This document shows positions 32,364 through 41,636 of a DNA stretch of 64,000 nucleotides, piece after piece. Below the pieces are notes generated by a model. That model searched no databases. It had not been told where the DNA came from and saw nothing but the letters and a program-made list of their open reading frames with translations. Source of the stretch: Vibrio spartinae (GTDB lineage: Bacteria > Pseudomonadota > Gammaproteobacteria > Enterobacterales > Vibrionaceae); the NCBI RefSeq assembly GCF_024347135.1, contig NZ_AP024907.1:983001-1047000 (forward strand), in the 5' to 3' direction. The position numbers were made by a program, and so were the translations under genes. Numbering within the stretch: position 1 is the stretch's first letter; every line of letters begins with the position of its first letter.

Positions 32364-32830
32364 GTCGGAAGAATGCAAACGTCGTACATTGAACAGGTCG
32401 GCAGGGAACGACATGGATAAAGCATTAAGGATGATGTCTTCGGGAATGAAGATGAATGTTAGGGATGCATTCAGGCTGGAGTGCTGAGGACAGCGTAAGG
32501 AAGCGATAACAGGCGTGATGTCTGTTGCAGGAAGCATACAACGATCACGTTGAACCATCATCACTTTGCTTGGCGTCATTTGAATAAAATGATATCAGCG
32601 TGATTGGAAACCATCAGGATGATGAAGGAAACCGCTTAAGGACGAGTGATGTGTACTGGATACGGGAAGGCCAGTGTTACGGATAACAGAGGACACCGCT
32701 TGGATGCGATGCAGCAAGGATAGGTTGAAGGATTAGCCTTCGTTATGGATGATGCAGGGAGCTCTTATTGGTGGCCGGAGCGCTACTGTTAAGACTAAGC
32801 CCCGATACCGTTATGGTGTCGGGGCTTTCC
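32364..32830 (+). ncRNA. csrB: CsrB-family regulatory RNA that sequesters CsrA
   Basis: The stretch contains 24 GGA triplets in about 465 bases (many as AGGA, AGGGA or AAGGA) and has no protein gene in either strand that looks real. CsrB-type RNAs hold CsrA through such repeated GGA hairpin loops. The RNA ends in a 12-bp terminator (AGCCCCGATACC / GGTGTCGGGGCT, 32798-32826). The 5' end is estimated from a -10 like TATATT at 32358-32363; the first bases GTCGG recall Escherichia coli CsrB. A GacA box is upstream. Vibrios carry up to three such RNAs (csrB, csrC, csrD), and which one this is cannot be told. Confidence 0.87.
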
Positions 32831-32950
32831 GCCATTTCTATTCCGAGACTGGTATTCACCATCTGTGTAAATTTAATCAATCTTTATTGGTTTAACATTG
32901 ATATTCGCCTGTGAATCATTGGGTTCGGGTGAATGGAACAAGGATGAATT

Positions 32951-33460
32951 GTGACAATCGCAACGCAAAGAATGCTTTTGCTGCCTTATACGGATGAATA
33001 TGAGTTCGATTTTCTATCGCTGTTATGCTCTCCGGGGAACCGGTTGTTTCATCAGCAGCCGTTTAGTGTGTCCAGCGCCCGGGCAAAGTTTCATCAGGTT
33101 TTAGTGGATTCCAACGTTTACGCGATGGCCATTGTCGATAATGAACATCGTGAATATATGGGGCACCTTGCTTTAGATTTACATGAAAAAGATGTCGGTG
33201 AGCTCCAGTTTATTCTCAGCCATCTTTATTGGGGCAAGGGGTATGGTACGGAGGCATTGGGGGCTTTCTTACAAAATGTGTCTTTACGCCTCTCATTGAA
33301 AAAAATCCGTATTTTCGTCAATGAACAGAATCAGCCTGCGGTCGCTTTAATGCGGAAACTGGGATTTATCTCCCGCCCCTCATTGTCGCAAACCCCAGAG
33401 ACACGCTATGAGTATCAACTCACAGTCGATGGACCGGCACAAAAAATTTGGCAGGGCTGA
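32951..33460 (+). CDS. GNAT-family N-acetyltransferase (RimJ/RimL type)
   Basis: The 169-residue protein begins with a GTG codon at 32951, preceded by AAGGA. The acetyl-CoA binding region is LYWGKGYGTEALGAFLQNVS, with the end motif NQPAVALMRKLGFI. The arrangement is that of the acetyltransf_3 group, which acetylates protein N-termini or small molecules; the substrate is unknown. Its 3' end overlaps the convergent DUF3301 gene by 41 bases. Confidence 0.88.
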   Translation: MTIATQRMLLLPYTDEYEFDFLSLLCSPGNRLFHQQPFSVSSARAKFHQVLVDSNVYAMAIVDNEHREYMGHLALDLHEKDVGELQFILSHLYWGKGYGTEALGAFLQNVSLRLSLKKIRIFVNEQNQPAVALMRKLGFISRPSLSQTPETRYEYQLTVDGPAQKIWQG

Positions 33461-33713
33461 ATCGGATCATATCCAAATACCCTTCATAGCAATCATCTCC
33501 CAAGGATGAAAACTCGAATGTGTATCTGGTATGCCAGCGCCAGCGCCGTTGTTCATCAACAAGACGGTGTTTGAACGTAATGCTGACCACTTGCAGTTCC
33601 AGTTGACGGCACTTTCTTTCTATTGTCTGTCTGGCAATTTCGGCCTGACGCCGCTGTTGCCAGAATAAGAAGCAGCCGAAGCAAACCAAGCAAATCGTCA
33701 TCAAGTCCTGCAT
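33420..33713 (-). CDS. DUF3301 family membrane-anchored protein
   Basis: The 97-residue protein has an N-terminal hydrophobic segment (MQDLMTICLVCFGCFLFWQQ) followed by the typical RRQAEIARQTIERKCRQLEL and RRWRWHTRYTFEFSSLGDDC. These match DUF3301, of unknown function. It lies 3 bases after the DUF3549 gene on the same strand and is evidently in one operon with it. Confidence 0.85.
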   Translation of the reverse strand: MQDLMTICLVCFGCFLFWQQRRQAEIARQTIERKCRQLELQVVSITFKHRLVDEQRRWRWHTRYTFEFSSLGDDCYEGYLDMIRFSPAKFFVPVHRL

Positions 33714-33716
33714 GGC

Positions 33717-34757
33717 TTACCGGCTTCTGGTTTGTTGCTGGAGCGTTGACAGCGCGCTTGTCAGCGCTTCAGATGCTGTTGTATGGAGTAATGGCAATAA
33801 GATTACCCTCAATTCAGGAAGCATCACTAAGTCGGCAAAGAGCTGATTAAACAGTGTCTGCTGACCGGTTTGAGCCAGTCGGGTCAAGAACAATTCGGCT
33901 GGTTGTGGTTGCGTGAGTGCTGACCAGCTGCGACCGGCAATCCCGATCAATACTTCTGCATGACATAATTGCGGCTGTGTCAGCAGCTTGGCAACGGTTT
34001 CCTCCAACTGTTTACCCGGTGCGCCGGATAAGGCTCGGAGTAAGGCTGCAAGAAAGAACAAATCAGGGGCTGCTTGCTGCATTTGTTCATACACCATCGC
34101 TTGTAGTTTGTCGGCAATTTTTTCGGTCAGAGGCGTGTGTTCTAAAGCCCCTAACAGCGCATAGCAAGGTTCTGACGGGAGATAATTCAGGGCTTTGAGC
34201 AGGATTGGTGCATTTTGTTCCTGTCCCAGTCGAGCGCAAATATCTGTGATGCCCTGTAATCCGATTGTTTGCCAGTTGTTCCAGCCGAGATTTCCCTGAA
34301 AATAGCATTGTGCATGTTCATAATATTGGCTGGCTGGTAATTTGAGCATTGCTCTTACCTGACTATGAAACACCGCCATTTTGTCTTCCGGTGGTGTAAA
34401 GGTATAGGGGTTGTTTGCCAGTTTCTGTTGTTGCTGTTCAGTCAGGTTCTGATGAATCCGAGTGCCCATCGCTTCCAGCATAAAACGAATGAACTCACTG
34501 ATATCTGTCGGTTGCAGTCGTCCTCTTTCATCCAGTTCAAACTGCAAAAACCAAATCCAAGGCTGTTTGGTTTCATTCCAGTAAACAATTGCCAGCCGAG
34601 CCGTTCTCTGGAGCGGGTAAGGATAGGCTTGCTGTGCTTGTTCTATTCTGGCAAAACTCTCCGAAGCAATGGGTTGAATGCGACGTCCGAGATCAACAAC
34701 CTGATATTGGCAACCACTTTGCTTCAGGAGTTCGGTCAGGGTATATATTGTTTTCAT
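33717..34757 (-). CDS. DUF3549 family protein
   Basis: This cytoplasmic protein is about 346 residues from the ATG at 34755-34757 (MKTIYTLTELLKQSGCQYQV), which has GGAAC just upstream; three earlier in-frame starts extend to 34811. It matches the DUF3549 family found next to DUF3301, yqcC and truC in vibrios. It contains QPWIWFLQFELDERGRLQPT and a helical C-terminal half rich in Leu, Ala and Gln. The function is unknown. It is divergent from yqcC. Confidence 0.85.
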   Translation of the reverse strand: MKTIYTLTELLKQSGCQYQVVDLGRRIQPIASESFARIEQAQQAYPYPLQRTARLAIVYWNETKQPWIWFLQFELDERGRLQPTDISEFIRFMLEAMGTRIHQNLTEQQQQKLANNPYTFTPPEDKMAVFHSQVRAMLKLPASQYYEHAQCYFQGNLGWNNWQTIGLQGITDICARLGQEQNAPILLKALNYLPSEPCYALLGALEHTPLTEKIADKLQAMVYEQMQQAAPDLFFLAALLRALSGAPGKQLEETVAKLLTQPQLCHAEVLIGIAGRSWSALTQPQPAELFLTRLAQTGQQTLFNQLFADLVMLPELRVILLPLLHTTASEALTSALSTLQQQTRSR

Positions 34758-34894
34758 AAGTTCCATTCTTGTCAGGCTCATGTCGTCGAAGAGGATTCCT
34801 GTCGGAATCACTGAACCTTAGCCTCTGGGATAAGTTTAGTTTTGTCTCTAATACATGGTACCCTATCTGCCGATTTCAAGTCGTTTTTTTCTTT

Positions 34895-35215
34895 ATGTCA
34901 AAATATTATCAGTTAAATCAAGCACTCAATGAACTCGAAGCATGTCTCAAAATGCGACAGCTATGGCAGGACAGACCGCCATCAAGGCAAGCGTTGTCGA
35001 GTCAGCAGCCATTTGCTGTGGATACGTTATTACCGGAACAGTGGCTACAGTGGATTTTTATTCCGCAAATGCGACAACGAATTACTGAAGCTGCGACCGT
35101 TCCGAGTGGTTTTGCAATGACGCCGTACTTTACCGAAGTCTGGCGAGAGGATCCGAGTTATCAGCCTGTGATTGCCACATTAATCAAGATTGAGGAGCAC
35201 TGTCGTGGTGCTTGA
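34895..35215 (+). CDS. yqcC: YqcC family protein (DUF446)
   Basis: The 106-residue protein from ATG 34895 starts MSKYYQLNQALNELEACLKM and includes PFAVDTLLPEQWLQWIFIPQ, diagnostic of YqcC. The function is unknown, but the gene is regularly paired with truC, whose start overlaps its stop here. The open frame extends 42 codons upstream without homology. Confidence 0.92.
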   Translation: MSKYYQLNQALNELEACLKMRQLWQDRPPSRQALSSQQPFAVDTLLPEQWLQWIFIPQMRQRITEAATVPSGFAMTPYFTEVWREDPSYQPVIATLIKIEEHCRGA

Positions 35216-35930
35216 AATTATTTATCAGGATGAGTTTCTGATCGCGGTCAATAAGCCTGCGGGGATGCTGGTGCATCGCTCTTGGTTGGATAAACATGAA
35301 ACCAGCTTTGTGATGCAGACGTTACGTGATCAGATTGGCCAGCATGTGTATCCTTTACATCGGCTTGATCGTCCGACATCTGGTGTGTTGGTGTTTGCGT
35401 TATCCAGTGAGGTTGCTGCACAGGCGATGTCGTTATTTGCCAGCCATCAGATGGAAAAAACCTATCATGCGGTGGTACGGGGGTGGATTGAAGAAGCCGC
35501 AGTGCTTGACTATCCGCTCGTCGAAGAACTGGATAAGATCGCCGATAAGTTCGCCAAAACGGATAAACCGGCTCAGCCGGCTGTGACGGCTTATCGGCCA
35601 TTGGCCAAAGTGGAAGTACCTTATTCCACCGGACGTTTTCCGACCAGTCGTTATGCGTTGATCGAAATGAAACCTCAGACAGGGCGGAAGCATCAGTTAC
35701 GTCGACATATGCATCACTTAAGTCATCCGATTATCGGTGATACGACTCACGGCGACGGTAAACAGAATCGTTTATTCCGAACGCACTATGATTGTCACCG
35801 TCTGTTACTTCATGCATCGCGTCTTTGCTTTGTTCATCCACTGACCGGAGAGAAGGTCATGATTGAGGCTTCATTCGACCAATCATGGCAACAATTGTTT
35901 GATCAGTTTGGCTGGGCTGGTGTGGTTTAA
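35208..35930 (+). CDS. truC: tRNA pseudouridine(65) synthase TruC
   Basis: TruC makes pseudouridine 65 in tRNA-Ile and tRNA-Asp. It is a member of the RluA family, with the catalytic Asp in HRLDRPTSGVLVFAL. The C-terminal motif is ETKPQTGRKHQL-like (MKPQTGRKHQLRRHMHHLSH). The start is a GTG: 35208 matches the family N-terminus (MLEIIYQDE), while 35205 has better spacing to GAGGAG at 35192. The protein has 240 residues. It overlaps yqcC and ends before a strong shared terminator. Confidence 0.95.
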   Translation: MLEIIYQDEFLIAVNKPAGMLVHRSWLDKHETSFVMQTLRDQIGQHVYPLHRLDRPTSGVLVFALSSEVAAQAMSLFASHQMEKTYHAVVRGWIEEAAVLDYPLVEELDKIADKFAKTDKPAQPAVTAYRPLAKVEVPYSTGRFPTSRYALIEMKPQTGRKHQLRRHMHHLSHPIIGDTTHGDGKQNRLFRTHYDCHRLLLHASRLCFVHPLTGEKVMIEASFDQSWQQLFDQFGWAGVV

Positions 35931-35957
35931 TGGTGGGGGAGCCTGTCATCATAAAAC

Positions 35958-36000
35958 GATCCCATAAAAAAACGCCTTCACGGCGTTTTTTTATGGGATC
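35958..36000. terminator. Long perfect bidirectional terminator between truC and dxs
   Basis: The arms GATCCCATAAAAAAACGCC and GGCGTTTTTTTATGGGATC are 19-bp perfect inverted repeats around TTCAC. Each strand has a T run after the GC core, so both convergent transcripts can end here. Confidence 0.95.
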
Positions 36001-36049
36001 TGCATCTAAATCAACTGATAACTCAGTCAACCAATATTCAATGACCGTG

Positions 36050-37912
36050 CTATTGCATGTAATCACGAATGGCCTGTTCAATCCCGGCTGCATCTAATCC
36101 GAGTTCGGCATGTAATTCATTTTGTGTTCCCTGATGAATAAAGTGGTCCGGCAATCCCAGGTTTAACGTGGGTTTTAGCAGTTTTTCTTTCATCAGAAAC
36201 TCAATGACACCTGCACCTGCACCACCAGCAATCGCATTTTCTTCCAGTGTGACGAGCACATCATGCTGCTGTGCCAGCTCGCGAATCAGGGCTTCATCCA
36301 GTGGTTTAACAAATCGCATATCCGCGAGGGTCGCATCCAGCGTTTCAGCGGCTGTCTGCGCATGTGGCAGTAAAGCGCCAAAATTGAGAATGGCCACTTT
36401 TTTACCTTGCCTGATGATCCGACCTTTGCCCATTGCCAGTGCGGTAAACTGGTGCTGGAGCTCAGCGCCGGTGCCTGTTCCTCTCGGATAGCGCACGGCA
36501 CTTGGCCCGGAATGCTGATGGCCGGTGTAGAGCATCTGCCGACACTCATTTTCATCACTCGGTGTCATAATGACCATATTGGGAATGCAGCGTAGAAAAC
36601 TGAGGTCAAAAGCGCCCTGATGGGTCTGTCCGTCCGCACCCACCAGACCGGCCCGGTCAATCGCAAACATGACGGGTAAATCCATAATAGCCACATCATG
36701 AATCAACTGATCGTAACCCCGTTGTAGGAAGGTTGAATAGATGGCGACTATCGGGTGATAGTCACTGATCGCCATACCGGTTGCTAATGTGACAGCATGT
36801 TGCTCAGCGATAGCAACATCAAAGTATTGTTCAGGATATGCTTTGGAAAACGCCACCATGCCGGAGCCTTCTCGCATCGCCGGGGTGATTGCCAGCAGTT
36901 TGGGATCAAGTGCTGCCATATCACAAAGAAAATCACCGAAGACTTTTGAATAGGTCGGGAGCGCGCCGTTATTTTTAGGCAGTGATGTACCATTTGGATC
37001 AAACTTCGGGACTGCATGATAGCCGATCGGATCTTTTTCGGCTTGCTCGTAACCTTTGCCCTTTTTGGTCATGATGTGAAGGAATTGCGGGCCTTTGAGT
37101 TCACGCATATTTTTCAGCGTTTTTGCCAGCTCAATGACATCGTGTCCGTCAACCGGGCCGATATAGTTAAATCCGAGTTCTTCAAACAAGGTGCCCGGAA
37201 CGACCATCCCTTTCAGGTGTTCTTCGGTTTTCTTGGCAAACTCTTTAATCGGTGGCAGGCCGGAAAGGACTCTTTTACCGCCTTCGCGGATCGATGTATA
37301 AAAATGACCAGAGAGCAGTTGTGCCAAGTGATTATTCAGGGCACCGACATTTTCTGAAATGGACATTTCATTATCGTTGAGAATCACCAGCATATCAGGA
37401 TGCAGATCGCCTGCATGGTTCATCGCCTCAAAGGCCATCCCCGCAGTAATGGCACCGTCACCGATCACACTGACTACTTTTCTTGATTTCCCTTCTTTAC
37501 TGGCACAAATCGCCATCCCTAATGCGGCACTGATCGACGTGGACGAGTGACCAACCGACAAGGTGTCATATTCGCTCTCTTCACGCCATGGGAAAGGGTG
37601 AAGGCCATCTTTTTGGCGGATCGTCGGCATTGCTTCGCGTCTGCCGGTCAGGATCTTATGAGGGTAAGCCTGATGGCCAACATCCCAGATCAACCGATCA
37701 AATGGGGTTTCATACACATAGTGAAGCGCAACAGTTAGTTCGACTGTTCCTAAACCAGAGGCAAGGTGTCCGCTCGACTGACTGACCGAGTTGAGCAGAT
37801 AAGTTCTCAGCTCTTCACACAATTTCGGTAGCACGTCTTTCGGCAGCGTTCTCAGCTCCTGAGGCGTATTTGCCAATGCCAGTGTCGGATATTTTGAAAT
37901 ATCAAGGGTCAT
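36050..37912 (-). CDS. dxs: 1-deoxy-D-xylulose-5-phosphate synthase
   Basis: This thiamine-diphosphate enzyme of 620 residues condenses pyruvate with glyceraldehyde-3-phosphate, the first step of the MEP isoprenoid pathway and a branch to thiamine and pyridoxal. The motifs are [20 protein letters not shown] (ThDP/metal binding), [20 protein letters not shown], and the transketolase part [18 protein letters not shown] with its catalytic Glu. It is last in the operon xseB-ispA-dxs, the conserved order in gamma-proteobacteria. Confidence 0.98.
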   Translation of the reverse strand: MTLDISKYPTLALANTPQELRTLPKDVLPKLCEELRTYLLNSVSQSSGHLASGLGTVELTVALHYVYETPFDRLIWDVGHQAYPHKILTGRREAMPTIRQKDGLHPFPWREESEYDTLSVGHSSTSISAALGMAICASKEGKSRKVVSVIGDGAITAGMAFEAMNHAGDLHPDMLVILNDNEMSISENVGALNNHLAQLLSGHFYTSIREGGKRVLSGLPPIKEFAKKTEEHLKGMVVPGTLFEELGFNYIGPVDGHDVIELAKTLKNMRELKGPQFLHIMTKKGKGYEQAEKDPIGYHAVPKFDPNGTSLPKNNGALPTYSKVFGDFLCDMAALDPKLLAITPAMREGSGMVAFSKAYPEQYFDVAIAEQHAVTLATGMAISDYHPIVAIYSTFLQRGYDQLIHDVAIMDLPVMFAIDRAGLVGADGQTHQGAFDLSFLRCIPNMVIMTPSDENECRQMLYTGHQHSGPSAVRYPRGTGTGAELQHQFTALAMGKGRIIRQGKKVAILNFGALLPHAQTAAETLDATLADMRFVKPLDEALIRELAQQHDVLVTLEENAIAGGAGAGVIEFLMKEKLLKPTLNLGLPDHFIHQGTQNELHAELGLDAAGIEQAIRDYMQ

Positions 37913-37933
37913 TATTTTATACTTTTGATCTTA

Positions 37934-38818
37934 TTAACTTTTCCGCTCAATCACATATTGAGCGAACTGTTCAAGTAAATCAGTATTATAAGGAATAGAT
38001 GCCAGAGCCTGAATGGCTTCATTCAGTAAAGACTGTGCTTTTTGCTCTGCTCCGTCGAGTCCCAGTAGTGAGGGATAAGTACTTTTGTGGTGCTTGGAGT
38101 CCGAACCTTGTGGTTTCCCCAGTGTCCGGGTATCTCCGACAATGTCCAGAATGTCATCCTGAACCTGAAATGCAAGGCCGATGGCATCAGCATAGCGATC
38201 CAAATGGGGCAGGATCGCCTGACCTTTTTCACCGGCTGATAACGCACCGAGGCGTACGGCACAACGGATTAACGCACCGGTTTTATGGCGATGAATCGTT
38301 TCTAATTCGTTCAACGTTACTTGGCGACGTTCGGCTTCGAGATCTAACGCTTGCCCCATACACATCCCCATCGCACCGGACGCGTTTGCCAAAGCCTGAA
38401 TCATTTTGACGCGGTAGGGTTCGGCATGAGCTGCCAGCGACCCTTCGGCAAGAATCGTAAAAGCCAGCGTTTGTAACGCATCTCCGGTCAGTATTGCAGT
38501 GGCTTCGTTAAAGCGAATGTGACAGGTCGGTTGCCCCCGACGTAATGCGTCATCGTCCATGGCCGGTAAATCGTCATGGATCAGTGAATAGGCATGAATA
38601 CACTCAATCGCCGATGCGGGTGTATCCAGATCTTCCTGTTGACATCCCAGCATCAGTCCGGTGATGTAAACCAGATAGGGACGAATACGCTTGCCGCCCA
38701 ACAATAATCCGTAGCGCATCGCTTCAATCAGAGATTGATTCTGGTGCGGGAATTGCTCAAGCCAACGGTTTAACTGCTGGTTATTCCGAGCCTGATAAGT
38801 GCTTAGGGTGGTTATCAT
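37934..38818 (-). CDS. ispA: (2E,6E)-farnesyl diphosphate synthase
   Basis: The 294-residue all-trans prenyl synthase makes farnesyl diphosphate from IPP and DMAPP. The first Asp-rich motif is SLIHDDLPAMDDDALRRG and the second VQDDILDIVGDTRTLGK. The start MITTLSTYQARNNQQLNRWL fits the family. It sits 6 bases after xseB and 21 bases before dxs. Confidence 0.97.
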   Translation of the reverse strand: MITTLSTYQARNNQQLNRWLEQFPHQNQSLIEAMRYGLLLGGKRIRPYLVYITGLMLGCQQEDLDTPASAIECIHAYSLIHDDLPAMDDDALRRGQPTCHIRFNEATAILTGDALQTLAFTILAEGSLAAHAEPYRVKMIQALANASGAMGMCMGQALDLEAERRQVTLNELETIHRHKTGALIRCAVRLGALSAGEKGQAILPHLDRYADAIGLAFQVQDDILDIVGDTRTLGKPQGSDSKHHKSTYPSLLGLDGAEQKAQSLLNEAIQALASIPYNTDLLEQFAQYVIERKS

Positions 38819-38824
38819 ATGAAC

Positions 38825-39079
38825 TTATACTTCTGATTGTTCATCAGATTCGACGAAATCACTCAGGGCTGCTTCATCACTATCACTGAGCAGAATTTTG
38901 ACTCGCTGTTCAGCGTCGCTGAGTTTCGACTGACCAGCTCGGGCCAGTGCAATGCCTCGTTCAAAGGTTTTCAATGCATCATCCAAAGGCAAATCACCAT
39001 TTTCAAGTTGGTTGACTAACGTATCCAACTCTTCAATTGTGGCCTCATATGACATATTTTCAGGTTTTTTGCTCGCCAT
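38825..39079 (-). CDS. xseB: Exodeoxyribonuclease VII small subunit
   Basis: The 84-residue protein with SYEATIEELDTLVNQLENGD and LPLDDALKTFERGIALARAG is the family signature. It partners XseA to degrade single-stranded DNA. It is first in the xseB-ispA-dxs operon. The acidic C-terminal tail is slightly longer than in Escherichia coli. Confidence 0.96.
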   Translation of the reverse strand: MASKKPENMSYEATIEELDTLVNQLENGDLPLDDALKTFERGIALARAGQSKLSDAEQRVKILLSDSDEAALSDFVESDEQSEV

Positions 39080-39636
39080 AGAACTTCCAATCGGTGAGGA
39101 ATGGGGGAAAGTTACCGCAGGGCGTGAAGATGGTCAAATAGAACCGGAATAATTTACTCCTACAGCACAATTTTGCTCTTGAATTAGAAAAAATCAATCG
39201 CTAAAAAGCCGATGGTTCAGTTTTTTTATCGATGGCATGTGTTGTGTGCGTATTCCTGCCAATGTTCGGGACTGACATGATTCCGACAGATAAAGTGTTT
39301 CAATTAACAGATATCGTGTTTCCATTAAATGTAAATGGCCCTTGTTTTTTTCATGCAGTGATGCGCTTCAGGGGTATAAGTTTTGCCAGAGATCATAAAT
39401 ATCGGGCTTTGGTGAGGATTCAATAGTGCATCTATGATTTTCTATGGATTTTCGGTATAAACTTATACGCGGTTCTCCCTGAGGCTTCGGATTGAGAGAA
39501 TATCAGGTGTTGATGGGCGGGATGGTTTTTCTGTTGTTACTGCAGTTATCACTAAATCGTGAGACGATAGTGGAAATATATTGGGTAATATAAAGACTTT
39601 ACTACATTTTTTTGCGGGTAGAGTCCATAATTCAGT
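39080..39636. other. Gene-free stretch between xseB and pomA
   Basis: About 560 bases without a convincing gene. It must hold the promoter of the xseB operon (minus strand). Short frames on either strand have no ribosome-binding site or recognisable sequence. It is AT-rich, with a possible -10 TATAAA near 39458. Confidence 0.5.
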
Positions 39637-39662
39637 TAAAGATTTGATGCCGTTGCCGATAC
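39637..39662 (+). promoter_or_regulatory. FliA (sigma-28)-like promoter of pomAB
   Basis: TAAAG at 39637-39641 and GCCGATAC at 39655-39662 match the sigma-28 consensus TAAA-N15-GCCGATAA, with a 14-base instead of 15-base spacing. The site is 50 bases before the pomA start. Motor genes are late flagellar genes in vibrios, which supports the call. Confidence 0.55.
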
Positions 39663-39711
39663 CCTGAGTCAGAGAACTCTCAAAATTGAATGGTTGCATG
39701 AGGAGTGTTTC

Positions 39712-40476
39712 GTGGATTTAGCTACACTGATTGGTTTGATAGGTGGTTTAGCCTTCATCGTAATGGCCATGGTTTTGGGTGGTGGTCTGATGATGTTCTT
39801 GGACATCACCTCGGTGTTAATCGTTGTGGGTGGTTCAACATGCGTTGTCATGATGAAGTTTACTTTCGGGCAATTTTTCGGGGCAGGAAAAATTGCAGCA
39901 AAAGCGTTCATGTTTAAGTCTGATGAACCGGAAGATTTGATTGCCAGAATCGTTGAGATGGCAGATGCGGCCCGGAAAGGCGGATTTCTGGCTTTGGAAG
40001 AGATGGAAATCAGTAACAGCTTCATGCAGAAAGGGATTGACCTGTTGGTCGATGGTCATGACGCTGACGTCGTGCGCTCGGCACTCCAAAAAGATATCTC
40101 ACTGACAGAAGAACGTCACGAAGCCGGGACGGCGGTATTTAGAGCCTATGGTGATGTCGCTCCTGCGATGGGGATGATCGGGACACTTGTTGGCTTGGTA
40201 GCGATGCTGTCAAACATGGATGACCCTAAATCGATTGGCCCGGCGATGGCGGTGGCATTGCTGACAACGCTTTACGGCGCGATTATGGCAAACATGGTTT
40301 TTTTCCCGATTGCCGATAAGCTGTCTTTACGTCGCGAGCAGGAAATGCTGAATCGACGCCTGATTATGGATGGTGTACTGGCGATTCAGGATGGACAAAA
40401 CCCTCGTGTGATCGATGGCTATTTGAAGAACTACCTTAATGAAGGTAAGCGAGCGTTGGATGTCGACAACGAGTAA
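39712..40476 (+). CDS. pomA: Sodium-driven flagellar motor stator PomA
   Basis: This is the stator channel subunit of the polar flagellum, 254 residues. The GTG at 39712, preceded by GAGGAG, gives the family start (M)DLATLIGLIGGLAFIV; the frame extends six codons upstream. Four membrane helices are visible (about 5-25, 30-50, 150-170, 182-202), and the cytoplasmic loop contains LIARIVEMADAARKGGFLAL. The Na+ type is judged from similarity to vibrio PomA and from the pairing with pomB. Confidence 0.96.
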   Translation: MDLATLIGLIGGLAFIVMAMVLGGGLMMFLDITSVLIVVGGSTCVVMMKFTFGQFFGAGKIAAKAFMFKSDEPEDLIARIVEMADAARKGGFLALEEMEISNSFMQKGIDLLVDGHDADVVRSALQKDISLTEERHEAGTAVFRAYGDVAPAMGMIGTLVGLVAMLSNMDDPKSIGPAMAVALLTTLYGAIMANMVFFPIADKLSLRREQEMLNRRLIMDGVLAIQDGQNPRVIDGYLKNYLNEGKRALDVDNE

Positions 40477-40493
40477 GCGCGGGGAAGTCAACG

Positions 40494-41468
40494 ATGGATG
40501 AAGAGAAGAAGTGTAAATGTCCGCCTCCCGGTGCTCCTGCGTGGCTGGCGACATTTTCGGACTTGATGTCTCTGCTCATGTGTTTTTTCGTGTTGCTCCT
40601 CTCTTTTTCCGAAATGGATGTCCTGAAGTTTAAGCAGATTGCGGGTTCGATGAAATTTGCCTTCGGGGTTCAAAACCGACTGGAAGTGAAAGATATTCCT
40701 AAAGGCACCAGTGTGATCGCTCAGGAATTCAGACCGGGGCGGCCTGAACCAACGCCCATTGATGTCATCATGCAGCAAACGATTGATATTACACAGCAAA
40801 CGCTTGAGTTTCAGGAAGGCGATGCTGATCGTGCGGGTGGGACGCAACGTGAAGAAGGAGACCTGACCGGCGGGCAGTCTCCGGAGACATCGACTCAGGA
40901 TAATCAAAATGATGAGTCGGTTGATCAACAACAGCAAGCACAATCCCCGAGCACAGAAGAGATGGAGATCGTCTCAGAAAATCTACAAAAAGCATTAGCA
41001 ACAGAGATTGAGCAGGGCGCTGTCGAGGTTGAAAATCTCGGTCAGGAAATCGTGATTCGTATTCGTGAAAAAGGTGCATTCCCGAAAGACTCAGCATTTT
41101 TGCAACCGAAATTCCGGCCATTGGTGCGGCAAATCGCGGAATTGGTTAAAGATATTCCCGGAATTGTCCGGATCTCCGGTCATACGGATAATCAGCCGCT
41201 CGACTCAGAGTTGTATCGTTCAAACTGGGATTTATCCGCGCAGCGGGCTGTTTCGGTCGCGCAGGAAATGGAAAAAGTGCCCGGCTTTAATCATGAAAGA
41301 ATGGAAGTCCGAGGGATGGCTGACACCCAACCGGTTGCTTCGAATGATACCGCGCGTGGGCGTGCCCAGAATCGGCGTGTGGATATCAGTATTCTTCAAG
41401 GTAAACCGACTTATAGTGATGAAGTGCCAGCGCTGCCGCAACCGACCTCTGGTAATGCCAAACCTTAG
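40494..41468 (+). CDS. pomB: Sodium-driven flagellar motor stator PomB
   Basis: The 324-residue protein has a short N-terminus followed by the single membrane helix WLATFSDLMSLLMCFFVLLL with the ion-binding Asp23. A long plug and linker rich in Gln, Glu and Asp (about 85-175) follows. The C-terminal OmpA-like peptidoglycan-binding domain contains RISGHTDNQPLDSELYRSNW and ARGRAQNRRVDISI. It is 17 bases after pomA. The linker is longer and more Gln-rich than expected for a minimal stator. Confidence 0.96.
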   Translation: MDEEKKCKCPPPGAPAWLATFSDLMSLLMCFFVLLLSFSEMDVLKFKQIAGSMKFAFGVQNRLEVKDIPKGTSVIAQEFRPGRPEPTPIDVIMQQTIDITQQTLEFQEGDADRAGGTQREEGDLTGGQSPETSTQDNQNDESVDQQQQAQSPSTEEMEIVSENLQKALATEIEQGAVEVENLGQEIVIRIREKGAFPKDSAFLQPKFRPLVRQIAELVKDIPGIVRISGHTDNQPLDSELYRSNWDLSAQRAVSVAQEMEKVPGFNHERMEVRGMADTQPVASNDTARGRAQNRRVDISILQGKPTYSDEVPALPQPTSGNAKP

Positions 41469-41543
41469 CGCGTGATCATCGGGAGATAAGTACCGAGATC
41501 AAGTGAAGGTTGTACCCCGCGTGTTAGAATCGTGATAAACATG

Positions 41544-41571
41544 AAAAGTAAGCCATATGGCTTACTTTTTT
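41544..41571 (+). terminator. Terminator of pomAB
   Basis: AAAAGTAAGCC-AT-AT-GGCTTACTTTT with a T run: an 11-bp stem. Confidence 0.88.
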
Positions 41572-41636
41572 ATTGAGCTTTTTTATCGAGCTTTCTTCTT
41601 TACTGAGATAATCCATTCATTGGACGGAGGATAACT

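Noticed and set aside
32211..32579. 122-codon minus-strand frame
   Set aside because: It lies across the GacA box and antisense to the GGA-rich RNA. It has no recognisable sequence, and the plus-strand CsrB features explain the DNA better.
39232..39426. 64-codon frame in the xseB-pomA gap
   Set aside because: No ribosome-binding site, biased composition and no family resemblance.
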